Of a stretch of DNA of 64,000 bases, positions 46,601 to 57,874 are shown piece after piece. Source of the DNA: Orbilia blumenaviensis. Lineage: Eukaryota; Ascomycota; Orbiliomycetes; Orbiliales; Orbiliaceae. Below the pieces are notes generated by a model, which saw nothing but the letters and a program-made list of their open reading frames with translations, was not told where the DNA came from and ran no database searches. A program made the position numbers and the translations under genes. The stretch spans positions 1,240,001 through 1,304,000 of the forward strand of contig JAVHNS010000014.1 in assembly GCA_036872755.1 (NCBI GenBank), given 5' to 3'. Within the stretch, counting starts at the first letter, position 1. The number at the start of each line of letters is the position of its first letter.

Positions 46601-48075
46601 CACGATTCTTGGAGGGCGGCAAATCCATCCCTATTAGTACCTTCTACCTTTGATTGGGATACTAGAAAGATGAAGGTGTGATATCAGCTCCGGTAATGAT
46701 TCCAAAATGGAATTCCTGCAATTCCCTAGTAACCTACCTTGCTGAGAAGGCATTGGTTTGGATCGTGCACCATGTGCATCTAGGGGCATCTTTAGAGCCT
46801 CGTTCCATTGCTGAACGCTTCTCACATCGTCGACATATTTTGGATTCGGCTCTTTCGACACGGGTCTTGTCTTCACAATCCAAGGATGTCGAAGAAGTTT
46901 TCTTGCAGAAACCCTGAGGTTTGGGTCTTTTTGAAAGCACTGCATTAAAAAATCGCGGACAGCCTAGTATTCCAAAATCTTTATTAGTTGCTCACCCTAA
47001 TTGAAGGAGGGCAAACGGCTTTTGAGAAAGTCTTTTCTTACTGGAGAGGCACCATCCGGCAGGCTTGGGTGGTCGTCGCTTACGATGCGGAAGAGGGCTT
47101 GCATCGGGCTAAGGTCGTAATATGGTGGGTCACCAGTGAGTAGTTCGATAACGGTACAACCTACACTCCTATACCAGCTATTAGCAGGATTCTGCAGCTA
47201 TGCCATCGACATTGATTTACCAGATGTCTGAAGCTGTTGTTGCACCAACGAGCTCGATAACCTCCGGCGCCATCCAGTAAGGCGTCCCAACCACTGTGGC
47301 ATCGTTCGCCCGAGTAGCAACGCCAAAATCGGCCAGTTTTATATGGCCTTCTTTGGTGGTTAGTATATTTGCGCCTTTAATATCTCGGTGTATAACACCC
47401 TGCTCGTGGAGATAGAAAAGCCCGTCAAGGACCTGTCCAGTATACCGCCCTACAAGATGCTCAGGAAATTTTCCGAAGTTTTTGCAAATGCTGTGGAGGG
47501 ACCCGTTTTCGCAGAACCTAATGGTGCCGTTAGCTTTGAAACAAGTAGGAGAAAGGGCTAAATCCACCAGAGGGTTGTAGTACTCTAAAATAATGTAAAG
47601 TGAGTCGACCGATTTGACGAACCCATGATATTGAACAATGTGGGGATGCTGGATACATATCATTCAGCTTTTGATCTGCGAACAGGGGATTTACCTACTA
47701 TTGAAGGTTTAGGGTGGGGGGGGGGGGGGGGGCGCACATTCAAGTTTTTGAGGAGATCAATTTCCCGCTAGGTTTTGTGATACCAATTTAGCGGTATTCT
47801 CTTGATTTACCAAGTACAAGTACTTGGACGGAACATACCATGATAGCCCCTAGCTCACTCTGTGGCAGGTCGGAAAGTCTTATTTGTTTAATTGCTACAG
47901 TTTCCCCGGTGGTATAATTGATAGCCCTGTAAACTGACCCCGATGCACCTCGTCCCAGGCAATCCCCAAGCGTGTAATCCGAGAGGGAGGAGCTACCCCG
48001 GCGCCTCTTGCCTTCGTTCAAGGCAGCTTGGGCCTTTGATGACCTAGATTCCGCCATTTCTGCCGAGTCGACCAT
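43648..48075 (-). CDS. sepH: septation kinase of the Cdc7/SepH type (SIN pathway, STE-like)
   Basis: Thirteen exons on the minus strand: 48075-47839, 47767-47738, 47648-47584, 47517-47221, 47168-47042, 46963-46738, 46630-46604, 46539-46405, 46343-45442, 45383-44900, 44838-44669, 44608-44328 and 44260-43648. Together they give 1197 residues. The kinase domain (about 30-290) has [18 protein letters not shown], the catalytic [16 protein letters not shown] and [14 protein letters not shown]. The C-terminal half is an ARM-like helical repeat region ([46 protein letters not shown]). This is the plan of S. pombe Cdc7 and Aspergillus SepH, which start septation. The 27 nt exon at 46630-46604 is the least certain; it was chosen because it keeps phase and gives [12 protein letters not shown]. 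The intron at 47737-47649 contains 17 consecutive G on the plus strand. Confidence 0.92.
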
Positions 48076-49892
48076 GTCGCAAAGCAGAGGCCCTTGAGAT
48101 ATGGCGCCCTTCGGAGAGATGGTGTTACGACGGCTGCGTATCCGGGGGGACCTAGGCGTGGAGCCGAGTTCGACGACAAATTTGACACCAGAGATACGAC
48201 GTGTGCATGGCGTGTGGTAAAAAGAGGTTTGGGAAGGTTGATGATAACGGGCCTCTTTTCTTTTTCCTTTTTCTTTTCCTTTTTTTTTTTTTTTTTTTTT
48301 CTAGGTGGAGGTGGAGGGGTGTAACTCGAGACTGCCTAGGAATTCTTATTCACATCGACTCGAGTCTTTAGGACCAAGATCGGTTAAGGCGTGTAGCGGG
48401 TATTTTTGATACGGGAGGACTCCGTTTCCGTAGGCAAGTAGGTAAGTACCTAGTATTTCAGGTATACCTAGATAAGAGGTAAGGAGGTAGAGCAGGACTA
48501 CCTGGATATGCGTGACGAGTTTGTACCTACCAGCTAAGTCAGTATTTACTCAACCTAGAGTCCGGTTGGAGATGGAGGATATATATTGATGGTGCATGAT
48601 GATAATGGGAAGCTTACGTACCGGCTGGGTATGCAATTAACTGTTTGTCAACCAGACTCCATCTCGACCCCGCAGTATGATACTCGAATCTGAATCTATG
48701 ATCCGATCGACCAACCAGTAGCATTGACGTACCAAGCCTAGGTGCGGGCGGGATGCATGAATTCAAGCGTTGGCCCCGCCAAGAGAGCCTCATGCAGCCT
48801 GTCATGCTTAAGTATACCTACCTCCCCGGCCAGCTAATTATAACCACCAAGAATATACTCTAGTGCATATACCAGTATATAAACTGAAACTGAATTACCT
48901 AACTACCTACCTACGTACCTCCCGACATAGCTGGCTAGGTGCCTACTGGGTACCTTGGGCAAGTAGGTGCTTACCTAACTACCTCTTACTACCTGTACTT
49001 AGTGGGTAGGTTATTAAGTAAGTAGTAATCTACATAGTAACTAGGTAGGCTAGGTAGTTAGGGAGTATATAGGTACCTAGGTAGGTAGGTACCTAGGTAG
49101 CTGGATTATAAGAAGTGGTGGGTGGCGCCATGCCCATGCCATGCCCATGCCTGCCGCACAGTTAATTTCGTTCCCGATCTTCGGACAGCCGCCGCCCTGG
49201 CATTTAAAGGGAAAAAAAAAAAAAAAAAAAAAAAGGATTTTCGACACAGACTCAGAACATCGATATCTCCAAAAAGAACAGATACAGACAAAGAGAGAGA
49301 GAGGGAGAGGGAGGGAGAGAGATAGAAAAGGGGAACGGAAGCAAGAAGGAAAAGAAAGAACAAGTATTTTCCGTTAATCAGTAGGTACCTAGCTTAGGTA
49401 GATATCTATACCGCGGGTACCGTATCTACCCCCTTCAACTACCTACTTCCTTAAGTACTTACCTACTTAAGTAAGAGGTCGATCACAGAACCACTACTCT
49501 TGACCTCTTATATAAAGAGGTATACATGGGACCTACTCAAGGACTTACTTACTAGACCTACAGACAGTCCCCGGTTAAAACAGAGTCGGTAAGCTGGGCT
49601 GACCCAATCTAACCGCGTCCTCTTCATCCTTTCCTTCCTTCCTCCCTCCCTTCTTCCTTCTTCCTTTTTCCTTTTTCTTTTTTTTACTTTTTTACTTTTT
49701 TACTTTTTACAGTTTATTTTGTACTTTTTACATTTTACTTTTCCCTTCTTCATTCTTTCAAAACTTCCTTTCATCCATCCATTCCTTCCACACCCCCCTG
49801 TCGGCTCTATGTTGGTCGAACCCAGAGCCTTGTGATACCTCGCTGACTATACGGCTTCATATCGTTAATAAGTGGCCACTCACCTTGAATGA
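48076..49892. other. 1.8 kb gene-free, repeat-rich divergent region
   Basis: No gene is supported between the divergent septation kinase and UbiB kinase genes. T tracts lie at 48280-48300, an A tract at 49210-49232, GA-rich sequence at 49285-49330, C/T-rich sequence at 49620-49680 and TTTTTAC heptamers at 49680-49712. It contains the densest run of TACCTAGGTA-type motifs in the window (48895-49100, also 48433-48475 and 49381-49480). Confidence 0.6.
48895..49100. repeat. densest cluster of TACCTAGGTA-type palindromic motifs
   Basis: About 200 bp consist almost wholly of degenerate units of TACCTA, TAGGTA, GTACCTAG and ACTTAC in both orientations, ending in AGGTACCTAGGTAGGTAGGT and ACCTAGGTAG. 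The units are mutually complementary, so the region can form many short hairpins. The same motif recurs in most large intergenic gaps here and is practically absent from exons. Confidence 0.85.
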
Positions 49893-52370
49893 ATGTTGCC
49901 AGCCAAGGCGCCATATGCCATCCGCGCCCTGCGCAGGCCTTCATCTTCCACCTATCGCCTTCTCGCCAATGCGCCGTCCCTGAATGTTTTATATCATGCC
50001 CACTTTGGGCCGGGCGGATTTCGCAATGTACCATCAGCTGCGAGGACGCTTTACATTACAATCCCGAAACCAAGGGTCCGGTACCTTAGGCCCAGATGGT
50101 TGGTTGCCGGCGTTTCTTTGGCTGCTGTTATCGTCGGGTCCTATATATCCGAGAGTCCATACCACGCTATAATGGCACTGGAAAGGACTATGCGGGTGGC
50201 GTCTGCGACCGCCAGGTGCATCCAAGAGTCAGTAAACCAGGAAAGCCATACCAAATCGCCTCAGAACGGCTCACATCTCATCTCCCAGTTATCGACACAC
50301 ATTGGCTTTGGACAATGACTCACCCGACTACGCATCATCACTTAGCGCATGCCACCAGAGATGCGCCAGACGTGCGCTTAAAGTGTAAGATGACACTGTT
50401 CCCATCGGAACGCCTTACCGTGATGTTGAAAAAATGACTCCCGTTGAATTAGGATGGAGAAGAACGGCTCCATATTTATCAAACTGGGACAGCATCTGTC
50501 GAGTATGACATATTTATTGGTGAATTTCCCCGGTAGAAATCAAACTTGCAAATTTGTATCAGCCCGAGCTAAATACCATCTACCTATTTATATAGCCTAT
50601 CGAATGGACGGTATGTGTGTATCCCGTGACCAGTACGTCTCAGCCTTGTTTGTTAATAAATATATAATATATACAAGTCCACGTTTGTTCCGTTGCAAGA
50701 CAGGTGTCCGAGATCCTCGATCGAGGATCTGGACCGCATGCTCCAACAGGATACTGGGTTTAAAATATCGGAATTGTTTAGCGAATTTGATGAGGAGCCA
50801 ATTGGCACGGGTGAGCTCTGCCTATGCACTCTTGGTATAATCATATCTGCCAGTAGAACTAATTTCTCCAAAGCATCACTGGCCCAGGTCCACAGAGCCC
50901 GACTTCGGGAGAGTGGTGAAGAGTGGGTTGTTCCTTCCCTAGTACCACCTGGAAGGGTATTTGGCTAAAGCTCGGACTAGAGTCGCTGTTAAGCTGCAAC
51001 ACCCCTCACTCGCTGAGTGGGTTCCTCTCGATCTCGTCCTTACGCGATTCGCTTTAACGAATATAAAGTTCTTTTTCCCAGAATACCCAATGGATTGGCT
51101 AAGTGAAGAAATGGAGCTCTCGTATGTTTTCTCCGCCTTTCTTACCCCTATTCAGTCCTTCCTTTCTCTCGAGGTCTTGAAACCCCCCTCTAAAAGAGTC
51201 TAACAGAGTCTAACATTTCCCTCAAAGTCTACCTGTGGAACTCGATTTCGAAGAAGAGGCAAAAAACATACATCGGGTTACAGAACATTTTAGGAAAATA
51301 CCCAATACAGCGCTTGTAATCCCCAAAGGTAAGAATGATTTGTATCAAACCACTGATATTCTCTAACTCCTATCAACGAATAGTTATATGGGCTAAGAAA
51401 CGGATACTATTGTTGGAATACCTACGCGGGTATCGTGTGGATGACCTTGCGTCACTTGACCAAGCCGGAATATCCAGAGATGAGGTTTCCGCATCGCTTG
51501 CCCATATTTTCAACGAAATGATTTTTGGAAATAACGCACCGTAAATATCCCAATCCTTGATATATCTAAGTACCTATTACTTTTGAGTATTTACCCCGCG
51601 TCAATTCTAACATGTAGGGCAGTTTACACTGTGATCCTCACCACGGCAACCTGGCCATCCGCCCCAACAAACGCCGAAGGGGTCCTAATTTCGACGTCAT
51701 TCTTTACGACCATGGCCTCTACAGAGAGATACCCGTTAGTATGCGGCGAAGTTACGCTAAATTATGGCTAGCTGTCCTAGACGGAGACGAGGCCCGCATG
51801 CGTGTTTACGCCTCAGAAGTCGCCGGTATCACGACGGAACAGTTCCCGTTATTTGCGAGCGCGATTACAGGTCGAGACTTCGTCACTGTGAAAGCATCCG
51901 TTTCAACTGCCCGTTCTGAAACCGAGAAGGAGCACATAGCAGCCGCAATGGCAGATGGAATGCTCTCACAACTCATACAGTTACTCGCGAATGTACCCCG
52001 GATTATTCTCCTAATTCTCAAAACTAACGATCTTAGTATGTACCCTCGTCCCTAGTTCTATGACTTCAGACTGGATGCGCGCTGATACATACGACCCAAA
52101 GCCCGAAGTCTAGATGAGAGCTTGCAAAGCTCTATCGGACCAGAACGGACCTTTCTCATCATGGCTGACTATTGTTCTCGCGCGGTATTTGATGAGGAAA
52201 AGGAAATCGTCGCCAACGATGGTGGGCTTCTGAAACCCCGGAATATTGCTCGTATGGCTTGTGCTTTATTCTTTTTCTTCAGAACCAAACTCAAACTCGT
52301 TGTATTTGAAATGTATCTCTATTATTGGAGACACCCCAGTTGGGCTTACCAAAGGAACCAATCCATATGA
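49893..52370 (+). CDS. mitochondrial UbiB-family atypical kinase (ADCK1/Cqd2-Mcp2 type)
   Basis: Eleven exons join in phase: 49893-50227, 50289-50384, 50453-50519, 50596-50610, 50678-50810, 50874-50922, 50981-51121, 51228-51328, 51384-51540, 51623-52035 and 52102-52370, giving 591 residues. An Arg-rich presequence and a membrane segment (WLVAGVSLAAVIVGSYI) are followed by the UbiB motif NGSIFIKLGQHLSSM (KxGQ), PIGTASLAQVHRARL, EEVAVKLQHPSLAEWVPLDL, the DFEEEAKN block, HCDPHHGNLAIRPN and ILYDHGLYREIP. This is the ADCK1/Mcp2 branch, located in the inner membrane and linked to coenzyme Q distribution in yeast. The 15 nt exon 4 codes for PIEWT, invariant in the family. The C terminus is short; another frame overlapping the end reads LGLPKEP, so the last ~15 residues are uncertain. 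Confidence 0.9.
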
Positions 52371-52696
52371 CCAGACAGGAATGCCTCCAGTTTGGTAACA
52401 ATTGTCCAAAAAAGCTACTCGATACAATCTGTTTAGGAATAAGGCCTAGCGGAATGCTTAGCCAAGGTGTTTACGTGGCCCTGGACCCAGTTCCATCCCG
52501 CCCGGCCTAACACGATGCTCTAATTAATATATACACACGCGAGTTCAAATGAAATATAAGGTAGGCTTGTATGCCTTAGAAGTACCAGTTGTTTTTTATC
52601 TGAACGCGAATTTGAATATTATTGTATAGAGCCATGGCCTAACAGCTGAAAACATTCACGTCCCATCACGGCAAAATAATACCTTTCTGTGAACAC
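52371..52696. other. convergent intergenic region
   Basis: The 326 bp between the UbiB kinase gene and eIF3f hold their 3' flanks. An open frame that overlaps the kinase end and runs to 52510 could be an alternative terminal exon but has no clear acceptor. Confidence 0.45.
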
Positions 52697-53992
52697 TCAA
52701 TCCCGTTCTCTTGGTTGTCGTTTATGGTCTGGCTTCGGGGGGGCTGTAATGGTTCCCACTGTGCTCGCAAGTTTGTTGGAAAGATCAATTTGTGTCCGGA
52801 TCGTATTCGCAAGATAGGATACGAGTAAAACATCCTGGAGGTGTGTGTTGAAAAGTTTCTCAAGCTCTGACGCGTCGACTTTAGGGGCTAAGTTTAGAGT
52901 GTTCAATAAGGCTTGCCCAATGGCAACCGAGGGAATGGTTTCACCAGCCTAGACCGCAATCAGATGTTGATTTCATAACCATAGGGTCCACAGAGGCAAC
53001 TTACAAGGATCTGTGAAACATAGTTGCTCACTCGGCTAACCATTTCCAAGAGTTCAACAATGCCAGCTTCCAGGCTATGGATATCAACAATATTGCTGAC
53101 CTGGCGATCCGGAGTTGCCTTGCCTAGAGACAAGGATTCCACTACAACAATTTATCAGTATAAAGATGGGGACCAGCAAGAATTTGTGAGGAGAAAAACA
53201 CCTACGGGCGTTACGTTCGGTCTCTGCATATTTTATTTCATACGGAACTGGAACAAAGAGGCAACTGTCTGCAGCTCTGTCGGCTGTAGTACCAACAGAT
53301 GAAGATATATATGTACGACAGGTAATGTCCTTGCCTGGATTCGAGGAAACTGTCAGGTGCACGGCCGGGTACGGGTGCGTCCCATCACCGTTTGATGCGT
53401 AGAAATTCTGGATGAGGGCGCTGAACGTGTTTAGTTCTGGTGACGTTGCGTACCTATCGTAGATTACAGACAAGAATTAGTCATCGTAATTAGATACGGC
53501 AAAAGTCTGGTGGGAGATGGTACAGGCGACATACCACCCAACAAGGACCTCCTTCGGATTTGCTTTGAGATGTAGGTTATACATCTGTTTGTGATAATCC
53601 ATATCAACCTCAACCTATGCCACAAAGAATTAGTCGTCAAGGCTAACAGCCATGTATTTCTGGGTGCAGCTGAAAGGGCTAACCTGCTCCTGGCTTTCAT
53701 TGTGGCCAACCGCGAAACAATTTCGTATCTCGATTTCGGAACCATCTTCAGATCTCACGCCAAGTAAGGTTCCAATTACTCTTTCTTGATCGGGGCTCCG
53801 GCGCAAAGAGTGGTCAAGAATTGCGAATAGTGCCTAGGTGATGAATATTCATTTAGTGTCGAAGGCCTACAGCGAAAATGGCAGGATAGTGTTTCTGGAT
53901 ACCTGAGCATAAATGACCACCTGAAGCGGACTCGCCGTAGTAGAGCCCGCCGCCACGGGCTTCGTAAGGTGTATAAATGATTCTCGGTCCAT
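52697..53992 (-). CDS. translation initiation factor eIF3 subunit F
   Basis: eIF3f is an MPN-domain subunit of the eIF3 complex; it lacks metalloprotease activity. Six exons join in phase: 53992-53903, 53833-53684, 53614-53535, 53453-53206, 53141-53005 and 52948-52697, for 318 residues. The MPN domain includes [80 protein letters not shown] and [18 protein letters not shown]. The JAMM zinc ligands (H-x-H-D) are absent, as in other eIF3f proteins. The C-terminal helical part that contacts other eIF3 subunits ends at [15 protein letters not shown] chose the ATG at 53992; an in-frame upstream ATG (54085) would add a Pro run not typical for the family. Confidence 0.95.
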
Positions 53993-54623
53993 GGTTGATA
54001 AAGTTATTTGGGGAGGGGGGGGGGGATGGTAGGCAGTTATGATATCGAGGTCTGGTAGCGAAGATTCGAATCGATAGCGTCCCAATCCAATGTGGGAAAA
54101 CCTTTTTTAGAGCCTGCTAACATCCCACAACCAGCGCGTTGTGCGCCAAGAGAGGACGTTCAAACTACAAGCCAATCAGGAAATAGTTTGCCAACCCTGG
54201 CAGCGCTACTGAATGGATATCTCAATATTGATAAAAGTTATAGAGGTAGACCGCGTGCACCAGTACTGGCAAAGCAAAGTAGGTACCTATGCTAGGTAGG
54301 TAAGGTACCTAGGAGGTATGTACGCCCGCCACCAATTGACGCCAGTGACTTCTAGAAGGACTAGGATTTGGTACCTGGCTATCGATCATGGTAGATCGCT
54401 AATCTTCCCCCACGCCCCTTCCCCCCCCCCCAAAAAAAAAAAAAAAAAAAAAAATGAAACCAATACCCGCTTCAAAGCTGTCTGCCAGGCGTATGTAGGT
54501 AGGTACCTATACAGGGGTCTTTAATGTTCTCTTAAGGCGGTCGGTGTTATCAACACATCTTAGCTTAGCATACACAAAATCCAGCACTCCTCCCCGTATG
54601 CCAAACAGGCCCCCATCGCGCCC
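53993..54623. other. intergenic, eIF3f promoter
   Basis: These 631 bp lie upstream of eIF3f and downstream of the CCDC12-like gene. A G run at 54012-54025 region, a C run joined to an A tract at 54420-54454 and TACCTAGGTA-type motifs at 54277-54318 and 54494-54510 are the only notable elements. No gene is supported. Confidence 0.5.
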
Positions 54624-55148
54624 TCACGCGGCATCATTCTCCGCCAAACTGGCTTCCTCGTTCTCTCTCTGCCTTACCAATTCAGCAAGGTTTTCATCGT
54701 TGGGGGTAATCCCAACTTTTGCCTGTAAGATGCTGTCGTGAAGAATCCTGGCGATAGCATTGTTTGTCATCAGATCCAGCCGTGAGAGTTTCTGGTCAAC
54801 ATCACGCTTCAAATCCCAATTGAGCTTCTTCGGTTGAAGTGAAAGAAGATCAATTGATGCTCCTGCTTCTTCCTCATCCTGTATTGCGGCCCTGGTCTCA
54901 GCCGCTATGTTCTCCGCTCGTGACTCCAAGGTTTCCTGGTTTTCGGAGGGCGCAATGTCGAAACCAAGCCTAGGTGCTTTCGTCTGTACATCGTAGTTTC
55001 GGCCAGAAAGAACCACGGCTGAGGCTTCCGTCTCCTGTGCGTTCTCAGAGCCCCCGGCGTCCGGTTCTTCTTGTTTTCGCTTGAGGCTGCGAAGTTTCGC
55101 CAATCGGTCTTTGCGTGCAAGAGTCTGTGCTTCCAGAGCTGTATCCAT
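54624..55148 (-). CDS. CCDC12/Cwf18-type pre-mRNA splicing protein
   Basis: A single exon of 174 residues from the ATG at 55148. The frame extends upstream to 55334, but that part has no family similarity and would be leader sequence. The N terminus is basic and helical (TLARKDRLAKLRSLKRKQEE). The conserved CCDC12 block is LQPKKLNWDLKRDVDQKLSR followed by LDLMTNNAIARILHDSIL, and the chain ends in a Glu-rich coiled coil (LAELVRQRENEEASLAENDA). S. pombe Cwf18 and human CCDC12 are part of the spliceosome around Prp19/Cdc5 complexes. This call fits with the other splicing genes here but involves no operon-like linkage. Confidence 0.88.
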   Translation of the reverse strand: MDTALEAQTLARKDRLAKLRSLKRKQEEPDAGGSENAQETEASAVVLSGRNYDVQTKAPRLGFDIAPSENQETLESRAENIAAETRAAIQDEEEAGASIDLLSLQPKKLNWDLKRDVDQKLSRLDLMTNNAIARILHDSILQAKVGITPNDENLAELVRQRENEEASLAENDAA

Positions 55149-55616
55149 GTTGAGCTTCAGGATCTTGTGATGTCCGAGTTCATTCGTCCAGGCGCCTGTG
55201 TTTTGAAATGTGACGTGATGTGGTGCAGGTTGTAGGTTTTGCTGGGCGGTTCCCCCTTCACGGTCATTTTTTCCGGGTAAGCTGCCCAAGTACAGGAACT
55301 TACTGGTCTCGAAAACCCTACCCCATGTGCACAACGTATTTCATAACCAACGGAGCACCTACAAGCATTAACCAGGTAGGTAGGTGCCTAGGTACTTACC
55401 TAATTATTCCACGACTTCGATAAATTTCTCTCTCTCTCTCTTTTCTTTTATCTACTTCCTCCACTTGTCCTCACCCTTCACCCACCAAAACCCCTCAGGT
55501 GTCTAAGTATCTCTATACCACCAGCGCTCGCACGCTGTACGGAGCAGCCCTACCCTAATGGTGATTCACTCTGGCCTAACCCAAGGCCTGGAGTAACCAG
55601 CACCATTCGTGCTTAT
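55149..55616. promoter_or_regulatory. divergent promoter region CCDC12-like / PPR-like gene
   Basis: These 468 bp separate divergent genes. They contain AGGTAGGTAGGTGCCTAGG followed by TACTTACC at 55374-55402, part of the intergenic motif family, and a CT-rich tract at 55430-55450. No other coding region is seen. Confidence 0.5.
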
Positions 55617-57604
55617 ATGTATGCCAAGGTGGACAGAATACGTCTATCTGTTTCTCTCAATACTCCCAGCTCTAGGATTTATCTCCGCCACTCAGGTATC
55701 CCATCTCCATTCTGTTTATCCGAGAATCGAGTTTAACATTGTACTAAACGGTCCTTATTTCGGCCGCCTTAGCCACTGCGACGGTGAATATCAGCAACCG
55801 GAGCGATGATGGAACCTTGTATAGACCGGCCCCCAACCCCCCACAGGATACACCGGTCAGACGACTCGTTGCCCAGAAACAGAAATTAAAACCAACTTCT
55901 TACCAAGAACATAAACATAAAAAGCCTATTCAATATCACAATTATTTGAAATATCACCAGGATGCTCGCCTAAAGTATCTATCCGCCAGTCATAGCCGAC
56001 GGCTCTGCGTTCAGCTGCTATCTTGTGGACACAGCCCAGGATCAGTTGCGGCGCGATGGTGTGCGAATTCGAATAAGATTCAAATATCCACCGTGGGTGC
56101 GTATTTGGCCTCTACGGGTAGAGATCGGGTTCTCCTTCGGATACTCGAGGGCTATTTATCTGCTGCTGCTGCTTCGCAGAGGTGGTCACTGGACAGGAAT
56201 GCCAGCTGTAAGATCCTGATATGGTGCATCGAGAACCTTCACATGCAATACAGGTCGAAGTCTATCTCGTCTGAATCCTCGAAATCCCGGGCCGAACGCA
56301 TCGTGAGCCTTCTAATACAGACGAGCCGACAGGTATTTGGGGGCCGGGCTCTTCCCATCGGGGTTGGTGCTTATCGAACCAAATTCCTTCTTCATTTAGC
56401 AAGCCCAGAATCTGCCTTCCGTTTCTACAATAGTTTGCTTTTGAGCAAATGCGAAATTCCAGAAAGAATTTTGCTTAGCATCTTACACTCTCTCGAAAAC
56501 GGCGGGTTATTCATCCAAGCCTTACAGGTCTTCCAAAAGCTCGCGCTTTCTCCTTTACAGACCGAAAATTCTTTGATGATTCGAACATGGCAATTCAGGC
56601 GCCTATTTCTCAAATTATACCGGGTCGGTATTCCGATACACAAGTCAGACATCATAGGTTTCTTCTCTTCGATTGGAAAGGTGGATCCCATGATATACAA
56701 ACTTTTGGTATACGCCGCGGTCGGCGTCAATGATGCCAACAGTGTCCTCAGACTCACAAGGGACTTTGAAGACCAAACCGGAACCACGCTCCCGTTGGAT
56801 GTGATGTCTGCTGTGTTTCTTATGTATCATCGGCTCGGGGACGCTAGCAAGCTTAAAAGCACGTATGACGAAGCCCACAGGCGCAGCCTGCAACCTCTAT
56901 CGGATAGCTTTTTCGTTACTGCTGTTATGCTAGTGGAGGCTCATAAAGAAAATGCAAATTATTGGGAGCTCTGCAGGGTTTACGGGCGCTTCTTCAAACC
57001 TTTGGCATTGAATCTCCTGGGGCTCCCTCTTCCGATACAGCACGAGGCGGTACCTTCCCCGAAAATACTTCTTGAGCCCATGGTCGGATCTTTGACTATA
57101 ATGCTCAATTCATATCTTAGAACAGTTGCAGGAAATTTGGAAGGTTCGAGATATGCTTTAACCGTATACAAAAAATACATAGACCTTCTCCAGGACAGAA
57201 AATATATCCCGCAATTTCAAACACCTAGCGAACATTTTATCGCCTGCATTGTTTCGGCGGTCGCCAGGTATAAGCCGAATTTAGGGTTGGCTCTCGGGAT
57301 TGTGCAAGATATGATCGACTTCGACAGCTTACCTCACCCATCAAGCCTGACCTGGGACTCGTTGCTTCGGGCATCGACCACTCACGGCGACCCAGATATC
57401 TCCGAGAGAATTTGGGAAGCAATGCTAGAACACGGCATTCCACCAACAACCGATACATACAGCGCAATGATAATGCTCTACGCTAACATCGGGGATCATG
57501 AAAAAGTGGATATTCTGCGAAGTCGCCTGGAACAAGAGGGATGGACACGAACCTTGCACCTGCAGAACGCCCTAGATTTCGCCGAGAGGAAGCGACACAA
57601 TTAA
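55617..57604 (+). CDS. large pentatricopeptide/helical-repeat protein, probably mitochondrial
   Basis: Two exons: 55617-55695 and 55773-57604, for 636 residues. The long frame has no usable ATG for its first ~150 codons, so the start must lie in an upstream exon. The GTATCC donor at 55696 and TTAG acceptor at 55772 join in phase to an N terminus MYAKVDRIRLSVSLNTPSSR, an Arg/Ser-rich matrix-targeting type. The body is helical, and PPR-like pairs are clearest toward the end: DVMSAVFLMYHRLGDASKLK, HPSSLTWDSLLRASTTHGD, IPPTTDTYSAMIMLYANIGD and HEKVDILRSRLEQEGWTR. A role in mitochondrial RNA metabolism is inferred from the family; the target is unknown. Confidence 0.8.
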
Positions 57605-57874
57605 AAGGACACGGTATCCGTCAAGTTTGAATATATCCCAGTCTCGGTCCCGATATATTCCACAATCCAATTGAATTTCCCTCCTTTATCTAGAACACGG
57701 GATCGAAAATCAGATGACATGTGTATTTAATATTTCTATTGCATAATTACGATTTTTTAGGAACAATTGTTTGTATCGGCGCCAAGAACCGAAATTACCT
57801 CGATATTAAATGGGTATATAATTAATAATTAGTGGCAGGAAATTGGGATTCGTCAATCCGCATTACATACGGCC

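Noticed and set aside
48895..49100. CRISPR-like array or transposon terminal repeats
   Set aside because: The units are 4-12 bp, degenerate and without regular spacers, and no transposase frame or target-site duplication is visible; CRISPR is also not expected in a fungal nuclear genome.
55148..55334. N-terminal extension of the CCDC12-like protein (62 residues)
   Set aside because: The extension lacks similarity and the family starts near the basic helix after the ATG at 55148.
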